NCBI RefSeq assembly: GCF_001440415.1
Contig: NZ_LLYA01000159.1
Location: 248,001-312,000, forward strand
Length of the DNA: 64,000 nt
Reading direction: 5' to 3'
Source: Bradyrhizobium retamae
GTDB lineage: Bacteria; Pseudomonadota; Alphaproteobacteria; Rhizobiales; Xanthobacteraceae
Below, in pieces: positions 51,099 through 62,107 of this stretch (positions within the stretch are counted from its first letter, which is position 1; each line of letters starts with the position of its first letter). Position numbers and translations under genes: made by a program. The notes beneath the pieces are model-generated. The model had not been told where the DNA came from. It saw only the letters and a program-made list of their open reading frames with translations, and made no database searches.

Positions 51099-51809
51099 TT
51101 ACGTGATCGCCTGCTTGATTTCCGACTGAATGGCATCCGCAGCAAGCCTGGGATCGGCGGCTTCGGTGATGGGACGTCCGACCACCAGATAGTCGGCCCC
51201 TGCGGCAATCGCCCGCGTCGGCGTCATGATGCGCTTCTGGTCGCCGGTCGCAGCCCCTGCGGGGCGGATACCCGGCGTCACCAGACGCATCTGGTGGCCG
51301 ACGATCCTGCGCAACGCGGCCGCCTCTTCCGCCGAGCTGACGAGGCCGTCGACGCCGAGCACCTGCGCCTGCTGGGCGCGCGCTTCCACCAGGTCGGAGA
51401 CGTTGAGACGATAGCCGGCGGCATAGAGGTCCCCATCGTCATAAGAGGTCAGCACGGTGACAGCGAGAATTTTCAGACTCGAGCCTTGGCGCGCCTCGAC
51501 CGCGGCCTTCATGGTCTGCGGATAGGCGTGCACGGTGAGGAAGGTCGCGCCGAGTTTGGCGACGCTCTCCACGCCGCGCGCCACCGTATTGCCGATGTCG
51601 TGCAGCTTGAGATCGATAAAAACCTTCTTGCCTGACTTCGCCAGTTGCTGCGCCAGCGGCAGGCCGCCGGCATAGGCGAGCTGATAGCCGATCTTGTAGA
51701 AGCTCACGCTGTCGCCGAGCCGCGCGATCAACGCTTCCGCCTCGGTCACTCCGGGCAGGTCGAGCGCAACGATCAGCCGATCCTTCGGCGCGATACTGGC
51801 TGGCTGCAT
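51099..51809 (-). CDS. pyrF: Orotidine-5'-phosphate decarboxylase
   Basis: This 236-residue TIM-barrel enzyme performs the last step of UMP synthesis. The catalytic array is KVFIDLKLHDIGNTV (Asp-Lys-Asp). The substrate phosphate region is TPGIRPAG, and the N-terminus is IVALDLPG. The gene just upstream on the same strand, 6 bases away, is the FMN reductase, so the two form an operon with DUF1330 downstream. Confidence 0.96.
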   Translation of the reverse strand: MQPASIAPKDRLIVALDLPGVTEAEALIARLGDSVSFYKIGYQLAYAGGLPLAQQLAKSGKKVFIDLKLHDIGNTVARGVESVAKLGATFLTVHAYPQTMKAAVEARQGSSLKILAVTVLTSYDDGDLYAAGYRLNVSDLVEARAQQAQVLGVDGLVSSAEEAAALRRIVGHQMRLVTPGIRPAGAATGDQKRIMTPTRAIAAGADYLVVGRPITEAADPRLAADAIQSEIKQAIT

Positions 51810-51815
51810 GTCACC

Positions 51816-52394
51816 TCACATCATGCGTTGGGAAACGTCGATCAACTGCCGCACCAGCGCTTTCAGCCCCTCGGCATCAGCGGCATTCTTCAGGCGGTCC
51901 ATCTCATCATAGGCATCGTCGGCGAACGCCAGCGCGAACTGGTTCGGTATCACGGTTGCATGACACGCCGACAGGATCAGCCGCAGCGCGGCCAGCGCGC
52001 GGGCGCCACCGAGCCGGTTGCCGGAGGCCGACGCAATCGCAAACACCCGATCGCGAAACACCTGGCCGCGGGTCTCGTGCGCGTCCTGCACCCGGCTGAC
52101 CCAGTCGATGGTGTTTTTCACCAACGCCGGCACTGAGGCGTTGTATTCCGGCGTCACGATCAGCACGCCATGATGGGCCGCCATCATCCGCTTCAGGTTG
52201 ACCGCGTGTTTCGGCACGCCGGATTTGGCCTGCAGGTCGCCGTCATAGATCGGCAGCGGGAAATCAACCAGCGAGATGCGGGTGACTTCGGCCCCGGCTT
52301 GCGCCAGTTCGTGCACGGCCACGGCCGCCAGCCTCACATTGAGCGAGCCGGTGCGGAGCGATCCCGGGATCACGAGGATTTTCAACGCGGGCAT
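51816..52394 (-). CDS. NADPH-dependent FMN reductase-like flavoprotein
   Basis: This 192-residue flavodoxin-fold protein has the FMN-phosphate loop PGSLRTGSLN near the N-terminus and the flavin-ring loop TPEYNASVPALVKNTIDW. Relatives reduce FMN, quinones, azo dyes or chromate with NADPH. The substrate cannot be told. It ends six bases before pyrF starts, suggesting co-transcription. The start ATG is preceded by few purines, so its ribosome site is weak. Confidence 0.88.
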   Translation of the reverse strand: MPALKILVIPGSLRTGSLNVRLAAVAVHELAQAGAEVTRISLVDFPLPIYDGDLQAKSGVPKHAVNLKRMMAAHHGVLIVTPEYNASVPALVKNTIDWVSRVQDAHETRGQVFRDRVFAIASASGNRLGGARALAALRLILSACHATVIPNQFALAFADDAYDEMDRLKNAADAEGLKALVRQLIDVSQRMM

Positions 52395-52441
52395 TTCTTA
52401 GAAATCGCACTCGGGGCTAACCGGCCGCGCGGGCGGACGGC

Positions 52442-53041
52442 TCAGCCCTTGCGATACACCCAGACCCGCGCGGGCGGAAGGTTCATCCAGATCCGCTCGG
52501 AGGCCTCTGTGGACACGCCCGGCAGCGATTTCGGAATCGGCGGCGCCACCGAATAGGTGAACTGCACGAAGGGCGCGCCCGGCGCCAGCGCCAGGAAGGC
52601 ATCGCGGATCAGTCTTAGGCGGGTCAGCATCGGTTTTGTCACGAGCGGCAGGCCGGAGATCACGGCAGACGCCGGCGCATGCAACGCACCTCCGAGCGAC
52701 GCGCGAAGCGTGTAGGCATCACCCTGTACGACCTTGGCCTGAGGATAGCGATCGCGCAGCAGGGCGCAGAAGCCCGGATTATATTCGACCAGCACGAGCC
52801 GCTTCTGATCTACGCCGTGTTCGATCAGCGCGTTGGTGATCGCGCCGGTGCCGGGCCCAAGTTCGACGACCGGCCCTTCGGAATCGACATCGACATATTG
52901 CGCCATGGTGCGGGCGAGCACCTTGCTCGACGGCATCACCGCGCCCATGTGCAGCGGCTTTTCAATCCATGAACGAAGGAAGCGCACCTCATCGTCGAGA
53001 CGAGGCTTCTTCAACGCACGCACGGACGATTGCAAAGGCAT
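52442..53041 (-). CDS. pmtA: Phospholipid N-methyltransferase, PmtA-like
   Basis: This 199-residue SAM-dependent methyltransferase has the SAM-binding motif VVELGPGTGAITNAL and a family N-terminus (DDEVRFLRSWIEKPLHMGAVMPSSK). It matches the rhizobial PmtA family that methylates phosphatidylethanolamine towards phosphatidylcholine at the membrane surface. A related rRNA adenine dimethylase-like function is less likely. It lies 47 bases upstream of the FMN reductase gene on the same strand. Confidence 0.82.
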   Translation of the reverse strand: MPLQSSVRALKKPRLDDEVRFLRSWIEKPLHMGAVMPSSKVLARTMAQYVDVDSEGPVVELGPGTGAITNALIEHGVDQKRLVLVEYNPGFCALLRDRYPQAKVVQGDAYTLRASLGGALHAPASAVISGLPLVTKPMLTRLRLIRDAFLALAPGAPFVQFTYSVAPPIPKSLPGVSTEASERIWMNLPPARVWVYRKG

Positions 53042-53247
53042 GTCGCTACCAGGCGGGACCCGCTAACGGGCGGGAATGTCAAAAAACAGTCATGAACACG
53101 TATAGGTCGACGGGGGTATGGTCAAGCCAAACGGTAATGCGCCAGTGGCGCCAAGTGCCCACGATCCGGCGATAACACCCTGTGCAAGCTGAATGAATCA
53201 TGACTGCCGGGCGAGAGCGGCGCTCGCCCGGGCGACGTGCATGCGGT

Positions 53248-54381
53248 TCAGGAGCCCGCGCGGCTGCCGAAGAAGTCCTTGACCTTGGTGAAGAAGCCCA
53301 ACGCCTCCGGCTGGGTTGCCCCGGAGGAGAGCTTTTCGAACTCGGCGAGCAGTTCCTGCTGCTTCTTGGTCAGATTCTGCGGCGTTTCGACCATGACCTG
53401 GACATACATGTCGCCGGTCTGGCGCGAGCGGAGCACCGGCATGCCCTTTGATGCAATGCGGAAACGGCGGCCGGACTGCGTCCCGGCCGGCACCTTCACC
53501 TTGGTCTTGCCCTTGTCGATGGTGGGCACCTCGAATTCGCCGCCGAGCGCGGCCGCGACCATCGAGATCGGAACCCGGCAGTGCAAATCGGCGCCGTCGC
53601 GCTGGAAGAATTCGTGGGTGGCCAGTGACAGGAAAATGTAGAGATCGCCGGGCGGACCGCCGCGGACGCCGGCCTCGCCTTCGCCGGCCAGCCGGATACG
53701 CGTGCCGTCCTCGACACCCTGCGGAATGTTGACCGACAACGTCCGGTCGCGCGTCACCCGTCCCGTGCCTGAGCAATTGGGGCACGCGTCCTCGATCATC
53801 TGACCGCGGCCCTGACAGCCGGGGCAGGTCCGCTCCAGCGTGAAGAAGCCCTGAGCCTGGCGGACGCGGCCGGCACCGCCGCACATCGCGCAGGTCTTCG
53901 GCTTGGTGCCGGCCTTGGCGCCGGTGCCCGAACAGGGCTCGCAGGTGACCGAGACCGGAATTTCGATCTGCGCGGTCTTGCCGAAGTAGGCTTCCTCCAG
54001 CGTGATTTCCATGTTGTAGCGCAGATCGGCGCCGCGCTCGCGTCCGCCGCCGCGCCCGCGCTGCCCGGCCATGCCGAACAGGTCCTCGAAAATATCTGAA
54101 AACGACGAAGCGAAGCCGGCGCCGAAGCCAGGACCGCCGCCGCCCATGCCCTGCTCGAACGCGGCATGGCCATAGCGGTCATAGGCGGCCCGCTTGTCGC
54201 CGTCTTTCAGGACTTCGTAGGCCTCGTTGATTTCCTTGAACTTCATTTCGCTGGTGGCATCGCCCGGATTCCTGTCCGGATGCCATTTCATCGCCAGCTT
54301 GCGGAAGGCCGCCTTGAGCTTGGATTCGTCCGCGTTCCGCTCGACTTCCAGGGTTTCGTAATAGCAGCGCTTGGTGGACAT
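53248..54381 (-). CDS. dnaJ: Chaperone DnaJ (Hsp40)
   Basis: This 377-residue co-chaperone stimulates DnaK. The J-domain (residues 1-70) has the HPD motif (KWHPDRNPGD), followed by a Gly/Phe-rich region (GGGGPGFGAGF), four CxxCxGxG zinc motifs (CEPCSGTG, CAMCGGAG, CPGCQGRG, CPNCSGTG) and a C-terminal substrate domain. It lies 143 bases downstream of dnaK on the same strand, the standard order. Confidence 0.97.
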   Translation of the reverse strand: MSTKRCYYETLEVERNADESKLKAAFRKLAMKWHPDRNPGDATSEMKFKEINEAYEVLKDGDKRAAYDRYGHAAFEQGMGGGGPGFGAGFASSFSDIFEDLFGMAGQRGRGGGRERGADLRYNMEITLEEAYFGKTAQIEIPVSVTCEPCSGTGAKAGTKPKTCAMCGGAGRVRQAQGFFTLERTCPGCQGRGQMIEDACPNCSGTGRVTRDRTLSVNIPQGVEDGTRIRLAGEGEAGVRGGPPGDLYIFLSLATHEFFQRDGADLHCRVPISMVAAALGGEFEVPTIDKGKTKVKVPAGTQSGRRFRIASKGMPVLRSRQTGDMYVQVMVETPQNLTKKQQELLAEFEKLSSGATQPEALGFFTKVKDFFGSRAGS

Positions 54382-54524
54382 CAGTCAAACCCGCCCGAAA
54401 TTCGTCTTCATGCCGAAAGCACCTTCAATCGAAAATGCCGCCATCGGCTTAAAGAAAAATGACCCCCACCCATCGAACGCGAGCCGTGCGCTCTTTTGGA
54501 TGAGGGTCATGATCGAAAGCCCGC

Positions 54525-56426
<1,902 letters not shown>

Positions 56427-56528
56427 GGTCCTCATATCCTTCTTTTTGCGGCAGGTTGGCTGGGCCCTGGACGGCGCACCTAACCGAACCCCCAACGTTC
56501 AAATACTCGCGATATTGCGACGGTGAGC

Positions 56529-56559
56529 CTCATATAGGAGGGGGGGTTGTGCCTGCAAG
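56529..56559 (-). promoter_or_regulatory. RpoH (sigma-32) promoter of dnaK
   Basis: On the minus strand CTTG-N17-CCTATATGAG matches the alphaproteobacterial heat-shock consensus CTTG-N16/17-CYTATNTNNG at every defined position. Transcription would start near 56,522, leaving a leader of about 95 bases. Confidence 0.8.
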
Positions 56560-56976
56560 GACCGAGCGCAAGCTTAGGGCCTGAAAAGGCTGGCGTTTGA
56601 AAGATTGTGCCGTCAAGGGCCGGGCCCCCGTACCGTGACCGGCGTTAAGAAATCGGCAATTCCTTTATCGCTCACACCCCGAAGCGTTGCACAGCGATAC
56701 GTCAGCATCCTCACGGCGTGGACCGGCCGCCGGTTGAGGAGACGCGGTATTTGGCCGCTGGAAGCGCCCAAAAAAAGAGCTCGGAGACCGGGCAGAATGC
56801 CGCGAAATAGGAGCGAGGCGGGGGAACGGACGCCCGCCCTGCCCTGTTGCAGGGACACCAAAACCGCTAAAAGCGGGCCGAACGGAACGACCCAGTCGCG
56901 CGCCCCGAGCCCCAGATTCCACCAGCTCCACCGTCCGATCTTTGAACGGCCTCCATGCAAACCCGGTAGACCCTCC
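56560..56976. other. Long intergenic region without supported gene
   Basis: This stretch of about 417 bases lies between the dnaK promoter and the following secreted-protein gene. It has small inverted repeats (for example CCGCTAAAAGCGG near 56,863-56,875) and open frames with no ribosome site or familiar residues. I see no RNA family I can name. Confidence 0.5.
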
Positions 56977-57915
56977 ATGAAGCCACTTAGATATTTTGCT
57001 GCGGTTACCCTCCTCGTTGCCGCCACCTCCTCCGCGTCCGCCGCGGATCCAGTTTTCCCGCCGGGCGCCAGGGTCGGCATGACGCCGCTGGTCGGCCTCA
57101 ACAAGGCCAGGGCGTTCACGGGATTCGAGACCGAAGACCAGGGCGTCAAGGTCCTGGTCGCCGACCTGCCCGCCGAGGCTTATGGCGAGGTCGCCAATGC
57201 CTTCAAAGCCAATCCCGGAGGCACTGGCGGCATCAAGCCGGAGAGCATCGAGACCAAAGCGGGGCTCGCCTATTACACCGTCGAAAACGCCAAGGACGGC
57301 GCCACCAACGTGCGCCGTTATTCCATGATCCTGCCCGGCCCTGCCTTCTCCGGCTACGTCGCCGTGCAGGTGCCGGAGAACGCCTCGAAGATCTATACCG
57401 ACGATGCCGTGCGCCAGATGTTCGCATCTGCCGTGATCCGCGTTGAGGTTCCTGTCGAGGAACAGCTCGGGATGATGCCGTTCAAGATTGGCGAGCTCTC
57501 GAGCTTCAAGAACGTCCGTACGCTGGCGCCGGGCGCCGCCCTCATTCTCTCCGACAGCGACGAAAAGAAAGGTTTCGAGGTCGCCCCCTTCATGATCATC
57601 GGCCTGATCGGCTCGACGGCGGCGTCGCCTGATGATCGCGGCCGCTTTGCCCAGCAGATCGCGACCACCATTCCCGGCGTACGCGACGGGCGTATCACGA
57701 CGTCCGAGCCGGTCCGCATCGATGGCCAGCCCGGCTACGAGACGCGGATCGACGCCATCAGCGGCAAGGACAATACGCCGGTGACGATCGTGCAATGGCT
57801 GCGGTTCGGCTCCCAGACCTCGATGCGCATCATCGGCTCTTCGCCGCGCGATGATTGGACCAAGGCCTTCCCACGCTTCCGCGCCGTGCGCGACGGAATC
57901 CGGCCGCGAGCCTGA
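56977..57915 (+). CDS. Secreted hypothetical protein
   Basis: This 312-residue protein has a signal peptide (residues 1-23, MKPLRYFAAVTLLVAATSSASAA) and a soluble mature part. Recognisable stretches are FPPGARVGMTPLVGLNKARAF, a beta-rich region with YYTVENAKDGATNVRRYS and KIGELSSFKNVRTLAPG, and a C-terminal half repeating similar strands. No catalytic motif is seen. Similar proteins are recalled from Bradyrhizobium without function. The ribosome site is weak (GGTAGA). Confidence 0.78.
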   Translation: MKPLRYFAAVTLLVAATSSASAADPVFPPGARVGMTPLVGLNKARAFTGFETEDQGVKVLVADLPAEAYGEVANAFKANPGGTGGIKPESIETKAGLAYYTVENAKDGATNVRRYSMILPGPAFSGYVAVQVPENASKIYTDDAVRQMFASAVIRVEVPVEEQLGMMPFKIGELSSFKNVRTLAPGAALILSDSDEKKGFEVAPFMIIGLIGSTAASPDDRGRFAQQIATTIPGVRDGRITTSEPVRIDGQPGYETRIDAISGKDNTPVTIVQWLRFGSQTSMRIIGSSPRDDWTKAFPRFRAVRDGIRPRA

Positions 57916-58036
57916 TCGCGAAATTGAAAAAGGCACGCGCCCTGATATTCAGGACGCGCTGAAATTTCGGGCTTTCGTTCGTACACCAATGGAACTAGCC
58001 TTCCCCTGTCGGGTTCACGGACAGGGGAGACGCGCT

Positions 58037-58750
58037 ATGCTTTCTCGGAGGCTGGTTCTGACAGGCTTTGGCGCGGCATCCGTCCTCGCCCTCGTTCCAA
58101 CGACGCCATGGGCTGCACCGATGAAACCCGACAACGCCTCCGCGCTCCTCGTCATCGACGTGCAAAACTGCTTCCTGCCGGGCGGCAGCCTCGCCGTCAA
58201 AGACGGCGATCAAGTGGTGCCCGTCATCAACCGCATCGCCAAGGGCTTTGCCAATGTGGTGATGACGCAGGACTGGCACACTGCGGGCCACGTCTCGTTC
58301 GCCTCCACCCATTCCGGCAAGAAGCCGTTCGAAAACATCAATCTCTCCTACGGCAAGCAGGTACTGTGGCCGGATCACTGCGTTCAGGGGACCGAGGGCG
58401 CGTCGCTGTCGAAGGACCTCGCGATCCCGCATGCCGGTCTCGTTATCCGCAAGGGTTTTCACAAGGACGTCGACAGCTATTCGGCCTTCACCGAGGCCGA
58501 CGGCAAGACCACGACGGGGCTCGCGGCGTACCTGAAGGCGCGCAAGGTGAAGCGGGTTTTCCTCGCCGGCCTCGCGACAGACTTCTGCGTGGCATGGAGC
58601 GCGCTGGATGCGCGCAAGGCAGGCTTCGAGACTTACGTGATCGAGGACGCCTGCCGCGGCATCGACACCCAAGGCTCGCTCGCAAAAGCCTGGGCCGACA
58701 TGACCAAGGCCGGCGTCAAGCGCATTCAGTCGAGCGATATCGCAGCTTAA
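58037..58750 (+). CDS. pncA: Nicotinamidase/pyrazinamidase with export signal
   Basis: This 237-residue isochorismatase-fold amidase converts nicotinamide to nicotinate. Catalytic residues seen are D41 (VIDVQNCF), K139 (VIRKGFH) and nucleophile C184 (ATDFCVAW). Metal ligands are D79, H81 and H85 (QDWHTAGH). Residues 1-28 (MLSRRLVLTGFGAASVLALV...AAP) look like a Tat- or Sec-type signal, unusual because PncA is normally cytoplasmic. The ATG at 58037 follows a purine-rich site (AGGGGAGA). Confidence 0.88.
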   Translation: MLSRRLVLTGFGAASVLALVPTTPWAAPMKPDNASALLVIDVQNCFLPGGSLAVKDGDQVVPVINRIAKGFANVVMTQDWHTAGHVSFASTHSGKKPFENINLSYGKQVLWPDHCVQGTEGASLSKDLAIPHAGLVIRKGFHKDVDSYSAFTEADGKTTTGLAAYLKARKVKRVFLAGLATDFCVAWSALDARKAGFETYVIEDACRGIDTQGSLAKAWADMTKAGVKRIQSSDIAA

Positions 58751-58775
58751 CGCGCGTCGTCTTCGGAGGCCAGGA

Positions 58776-59618
58776 ATGTCCGGTCTGGCGGCCCCGTTCG
58801 CGTTCGAGATGATCCGTCGCGCGCCGTCACAACGCATGGCAGGCCTGATCTCGGGCATGACCGGGTATCGCGAAACGGCGCTCGGCCGGTTTTCCCAGCG
58901 CGAACCCGCATCGCTGGTGATACCGCTGATCATCAGCTTCGGCACACCGTTCCTGATCGCCCTCGGACGCGATCCTGACGCCGATGATCGGCAGCCGAGC
59001 TTCGTCGCCGGGCTTTATGCCGGTCCGGTTCATATCGAATCCGATGGCGGCGCCGAATGCGTGCAGGTGGATTTCACGCCGCTCGGCGCCTATCGCTTCT
59101 TTGGCGGGGCCGTCGCCGATCTCACCGCGCGCATGGTCGACATCGGCGGCGTACTGGGGCCTGAGGGACCGCACCTGCGCGAGCGGCTTGGCGCGATATC
59201 CTGCTGGCAGGATCGCTTCGATCTGGTCGAGGATTTTATTGCAGGGCGTGCCAGCCATCGGCCTTCGCCCGAAATCGCATTCGCCTATGGACGGCTCGCA
59301 CGCAGCGCGGGCAGCATGCGCGTCACCGCGCTTGCAAGAGAGATCGGCTGGAGCCGCAAGCACTTGGTCGATCGCTTCCGAGCGGAAATTGGTCTGGCGC
59401 CGAAGCCGGTTGCCCGCATGATGCGCTTTCGTGAAGCCTGCCGACTGGCGCGGACGGGAGCGGGAAGCGGCTGGGCAGGGATTGCGGCCGAAAGCGGCTA
59501 TGCCGACCAGGCGCATCTCGCCCGCGAATTTTCAACCCTTGCCGGCGAACCGCCAACGGCCTGGGCCCACCGGCTGGCGCTGACTGACAGCCGCCTGCGG
59601 CGCCCGCTGGACGCCTGA
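58776..59618 (+). CDS. AraC-family transcriptional regulator
   Basis: This 280-residue protein has a C-terminal AraC DNA-binding domain (about residues 178-270: MRVTALAREIGWSRKHLVDRFRAEIGLAPKPVARMMRF, then GWAGIAAESGYADQAHLAREF). The N-terminal domain (cupin-like, about 1-165) is of unknown ligand. The start follows GGAGGCCAGGA. It follows pncA by 25 bases and may be co-transcribed. The VOC gene follows. Confidence 0.9.
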   Translation: MSGLAAPFAFEMIRRAPSQRMAGLISGMTGYRETALGRFSQREPASLVIPLIISFGTPFLIALGRDPDADDRQPSFVAGLYAGPVHIESDGGAECVQVDFTPLGAYRFFGGAVADLTARMVDIGGVLGPEGPHLRERLGAISCWQDRFDLVEDFIAGRASHRPSPEIAFAYGRLARSAGSMRVTALAREIGWSRKHLVDRFRAEIGLAPKPVARMMRFREACRLARTGAGSGWAGIAAESGYADQAHLAREFSTLAGEPPTAWAHRLALTDSRLRRPLDA

Positions 59619-59698
59619 CCACTCCGGTAACAAATCTTCAAGCCGACACTGCCGCGCGTGCGCATAATGACGCAGCAACAGTCAGCAAGGAGTTTTCC

Positions 59699-60127
59699 GT
59701 GACCCAGCGAAGCGAAATCGAAGCGCCGCGCATCTATCCGACGATGCGCTGTCGGAATGACGAGGCCATGATCGGCTGGCTGAAAGACGTGATCGGCTTC
59801 ACCGAACGCGTCATCTACCGCAACGGCGACACGGTGCAACATGCCGAACTTGCCTACGGCTCTTCGCTCCTGATGCTCGGCCAATGCAGTGATGACGAAT
59901 ATGGCAAACTGGTCGGCGATATCAATGGCCGCCGCACCGACGCACTCTACGTCGCGGTCGACGATCCGGATGCGCTGCACGCCAGGGTGAAGGCTTCCGG
60001 AGTCAAGATCGAGATGGAACTGCACGACACGGATTATGGCAGCCGTAATTTCGCCTGCCGGGATCCGGAAGGCAATCTCTGGAATTTTGGTACGTACCGG
60101 CCGAAGGCGGACGAGAAGCCGCTATAG
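59699..60127 (+). CDS. VOC (glyoxalase/bleomycin resistance) superfamily protein
   Basis: This 142-residue protein has the vicinal-oxygen-chelate fold (IYPTMRCRNDEAMIGWLKDVIGF at the start, RDPEGNLWNFGTY near the end). It starts at GTG after AAGGAG. Members include glyoxalases, dioxygenases and antibiotic-binding proteins. No substrate can be told. It is the third plus-strand gene after pncA and the AraC regulator and may be its target. Confidence 0.85.
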   Translation: MTQRSEIEAPRIYPTMRCRNDEAMIGWLKDVIGFTERVIYRNGDTVQHAELAYGSSLLMLGQCSDDEYGKLVGDINGRRTDALYVAVDDPDALHARVKASGVKIEMELHDTDYGSRNFACRDPEGNLWNFGTYRPKADEKPL

Positions 60128-60140
60128 GCTGAGGGCTACG

Positions 60141-60228
60141 TTCCCCGGATGCTGCGCAGCGGCAACAGCGCGTTCACGCGCGTCTTCGGTGCAGCGTTTC
60201 ACGCCGCACCGCGTCCGGGACACGCGAT
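60141..60228. repeat. Dispersed repeat (family B), copy 2
   Basis: TTCCCCGGATGCTGCGCAGC, CAACAGCGCGTTCACGCGCG, then GCGTCCGGGACACG. It extends copy 1 (22,456-22,510) by an internal GGTGCAGCGTTTCACGCCGCACC-type hairpin. It separates the VOC gene from convergent grpE. Confidence 0.7.
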
Positions 60229-60230
60229 CC

Positions 60231-60845
60231 CTAGCTCTGCTCCGACGGCGCCGCCGCCGGCGCGGCCTTGGCGCCGCCCTTCGACACGCCGACCAGTGCC
60301 GGGCGCAGTATGCGTTCGCCGATCATGAAGCCGGCCTGCACGACCTGAACCACCGTCCCTGCCGGAACGGACGGATCGGGCACTTCGTACATCGCCTGCT
60401 GGAAATTGGGATCGAACTTCTCGCCCGATGGATCGAACTTCTTGACGCCGTTCTTCTCCAGCGTGTTCAGCAGCGAGCGCTCGGTCAGCTCGACGCCTTC
60501 GATGAAAGCCTTCAACGCCGGATCGGCGGTGGCCTTCGTCTCGGCCGGCATGGCATCGAGCGCGCGCTGCAGATTGTCGGCGATTTCGAGAATGTCGCGG
60601 GCGAAGCCGGTGATGCCGTAAGCGCGCGCGTCGGCGACCTCCCTGGCGGTGCGCTTGCGCAGGTTTTCCATCTCCGCCAGCGTGCGCAGCATCTTGTCGC
60701 GCGCTTCCGCCGCTTCCTTCGTCAACGCCTCGACCGAGCCTTCCTCGGGATCGTCGGGCATGATGTAGGGTTTTGAGACCACGGGCTCGCCGGTCTGGTT
60801 GGCGGGTTGTGCCCCGTCGTCACTCGGCCGGTTGGGATCGGTCAT
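60231..60845 (-). CDS. grpE: Nucleotide exchange factor GrpE
   Basis: This 204-residue DnaK co-chaperone releases ADP from DnaK. It has a long N-terminal coiled coil (about residues 35-75, EALTKEAAEARDKMLRTLAEMENL) and a C-terminal beta domain (FDPNFQQAMYEVPDPSVPAGTVVQVVQAGF). It lies 108 bases downstream of hrcA on the same strand, the usual hrcA-grpE order, while dnaK-dnaJ are about 4 kb away. Confidence 0.95.
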   Translation of the reverse strand: MTDPNRPSDDGAQPANQTGEPVVSKPYIMPDDPEEGSVEALTKEAAEARDKMLRTLAEMENLRKRTAREVADARAYGITGFARDILEIADNLQRALDAMPAETKATADPALKAFIEGVELTERSLLNTLEKNGVKKFDPSGEKFDPNFQQAMYEVPDPSVPAGTVVQVVQAGFMIGERILRPALVGVSKGGAKAAPAAAPSEQS

Positions 60846-60953
60846 AAGACTGCCTTCTCAAAAAACGCATCTGGTTGGATGGGGATTTGCTGCCGGGGAT
60901 ATCGTGCTTTAGGGGCCGAAAATCAAGCGCAACCAGCCAGGATTGGGGGCGGA

Positions 60954-62042
60954 TTAGCCGCCCAACATCCGGCTGACAATGCGGGCGGCGTAATCCACCG
61001 TCGGAATCACCCGCGCGTAGTTCAACCGGGTCGGCCCGATCACGCCGAGAACGCCGACGATGCGGCCCGAAGCGTCGCCATAGGGTGCGATGATGGTCGA
61101 GGAACCGGACAGCGAGAACAGCTTGTTCTCCGATCCGATGAAGATCCGCACGCCTTCGGCGCGCTCGGCCCGGCCCAACAGGTCGATCACGCCGCGCTTG
61201 GTTTCGAGATCGTCGAACAGCGACTTGACGCGTTCGAGATCTTCCAGCGCGTGCAAATCTTCCAGCAGGTTGGCATGCCCGCGCACGATCAACTGCCGGT
61301 CTTCGTTTTCGCCGCCCGACCAGCTCGCGATGCCCGCCTCGATCACCTTCTGCGTCAGTTGGTCGAGCTCGATGCGGCTCTGCGCCATCGCGGTTTCGAG
61401 CTCGAGCCGCGCTTCGGCGAGCGTACGGCCGCGAATCCGCGCATTGAGAAAATTGCTCGCTTCTATCAGTGCCGAGGAAGGCACGCCGGGCGGCAGCGTC
61501 AGCACGCGGTTTTCGACCTGGCCGTCTTCGCCGACCAGCACGACCAGCGCGCGCTCCGGCTCCAGCCGCACGAACTCGATGTGTTTCAGCCGCGAATTGG
61601 ATTTGGCGGTCAGCACCACGGCGGCCGCACGGGTCAGGCCGGACAGCCGCGTCAGCGCCTCGCCGAGCGCCGCCTCGACCGACTGCGCCCGGCCGACGGA
61701 GGCAAGCTGGTTCTGGATCGATTCCCGTTCCGGCTCGGTGAGGTCGCCGACCTGCATCAGGGCGTCCACAAAGAAGCGCAGGCCGACTTCGGTGGGCAGG
61801 CGTCCGGCCGAGGTATGCGGCGCGTAGATCAGGCCGAGCGCTTCGAGGTCCGACATCACGTTGCGGACGGAAGCCGGCGACAGCGGCACCGCGATCAGGC
61901 GCGAGACGTTGCGCGAACCGACGGGTTCGCCGGTCGCGAGATAGCTCTCGACGATCTGACGAAAAATATCGCGCGAGCGCTCGTTGAGCTGGGCGAGCCC
62001 CGCATGCGGCGCGATCAAGCCAATCGGATCGTGGTGGGCCAC
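60954..62042 (-). CDS. hrcA: Heat-inducible transcription repressor HrcA
   Basis: This 362-residue repressor binds CIRCE elements at groESL-type promoters. It has an N-terminal winged helix (residues 10-85, LNERSRDIFRQIVESYL and SPASVRNVMSDLEALGLIY) followed by a GAF-like domain and a C-terminal region (GPTRLNYARVIPTVDY). GTG at 62042 with GGAG 6 bases upstream gives the family N-terminus. A longer frame upstream has no family match. No CIRCE is visible in this window. Confidence 0.95.
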   Translation of the reverse strand: MAHHDPIGLIAPHAGLAQLNERSRDIFRQIVESYLATGEPVGSRNVSRLIAVPLSPASVRNVMSDLEALGLIYAPHTSAGRLPTEVGLRFFVDALMQVGDLTEPERESIQNQLASVGRAQSVEAALGEALTRLSGLTRAAAVVLTAKSNSRLKHIEFVRLEPERALVVLVGEDGQVENRVLTLPPGVPSSALIEASNFLNARIRGRTLAEARLELETAMAQSRIELDQLTQKVIEAGIASWSGGENEDRQLIVRGHANLLEDLHALEDLERVKSLFDDLETKRGVIDLLGRAERAEGVRIFIGSENKLFSLSGSSTIIAPYGDASGRIVGVLGVIGPTRLNYARVIPTVDYAARIVSRMLGG

Positions 62043-62107
62043 TGCTAACTCCCTGATACCCCTAATTTGTCGATCCGGCGGGCCGATGACAAGCGCCGCT
62101 TTCACCA

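Noticed and set aside
56560..56976. Possible structured RNA upstream of the secreted-protein gene
   Set aside because: Several short stems can be drawn, but no recognised RNA signature (RNase P, tmRNA, SRP or 6S) was found by eye.
60807..62048. Plus-strand frame of 413 codons opposite hrcA
   Set aside because: Shadow of hrcA, with no ribosome site and a composition unlike a real protein.
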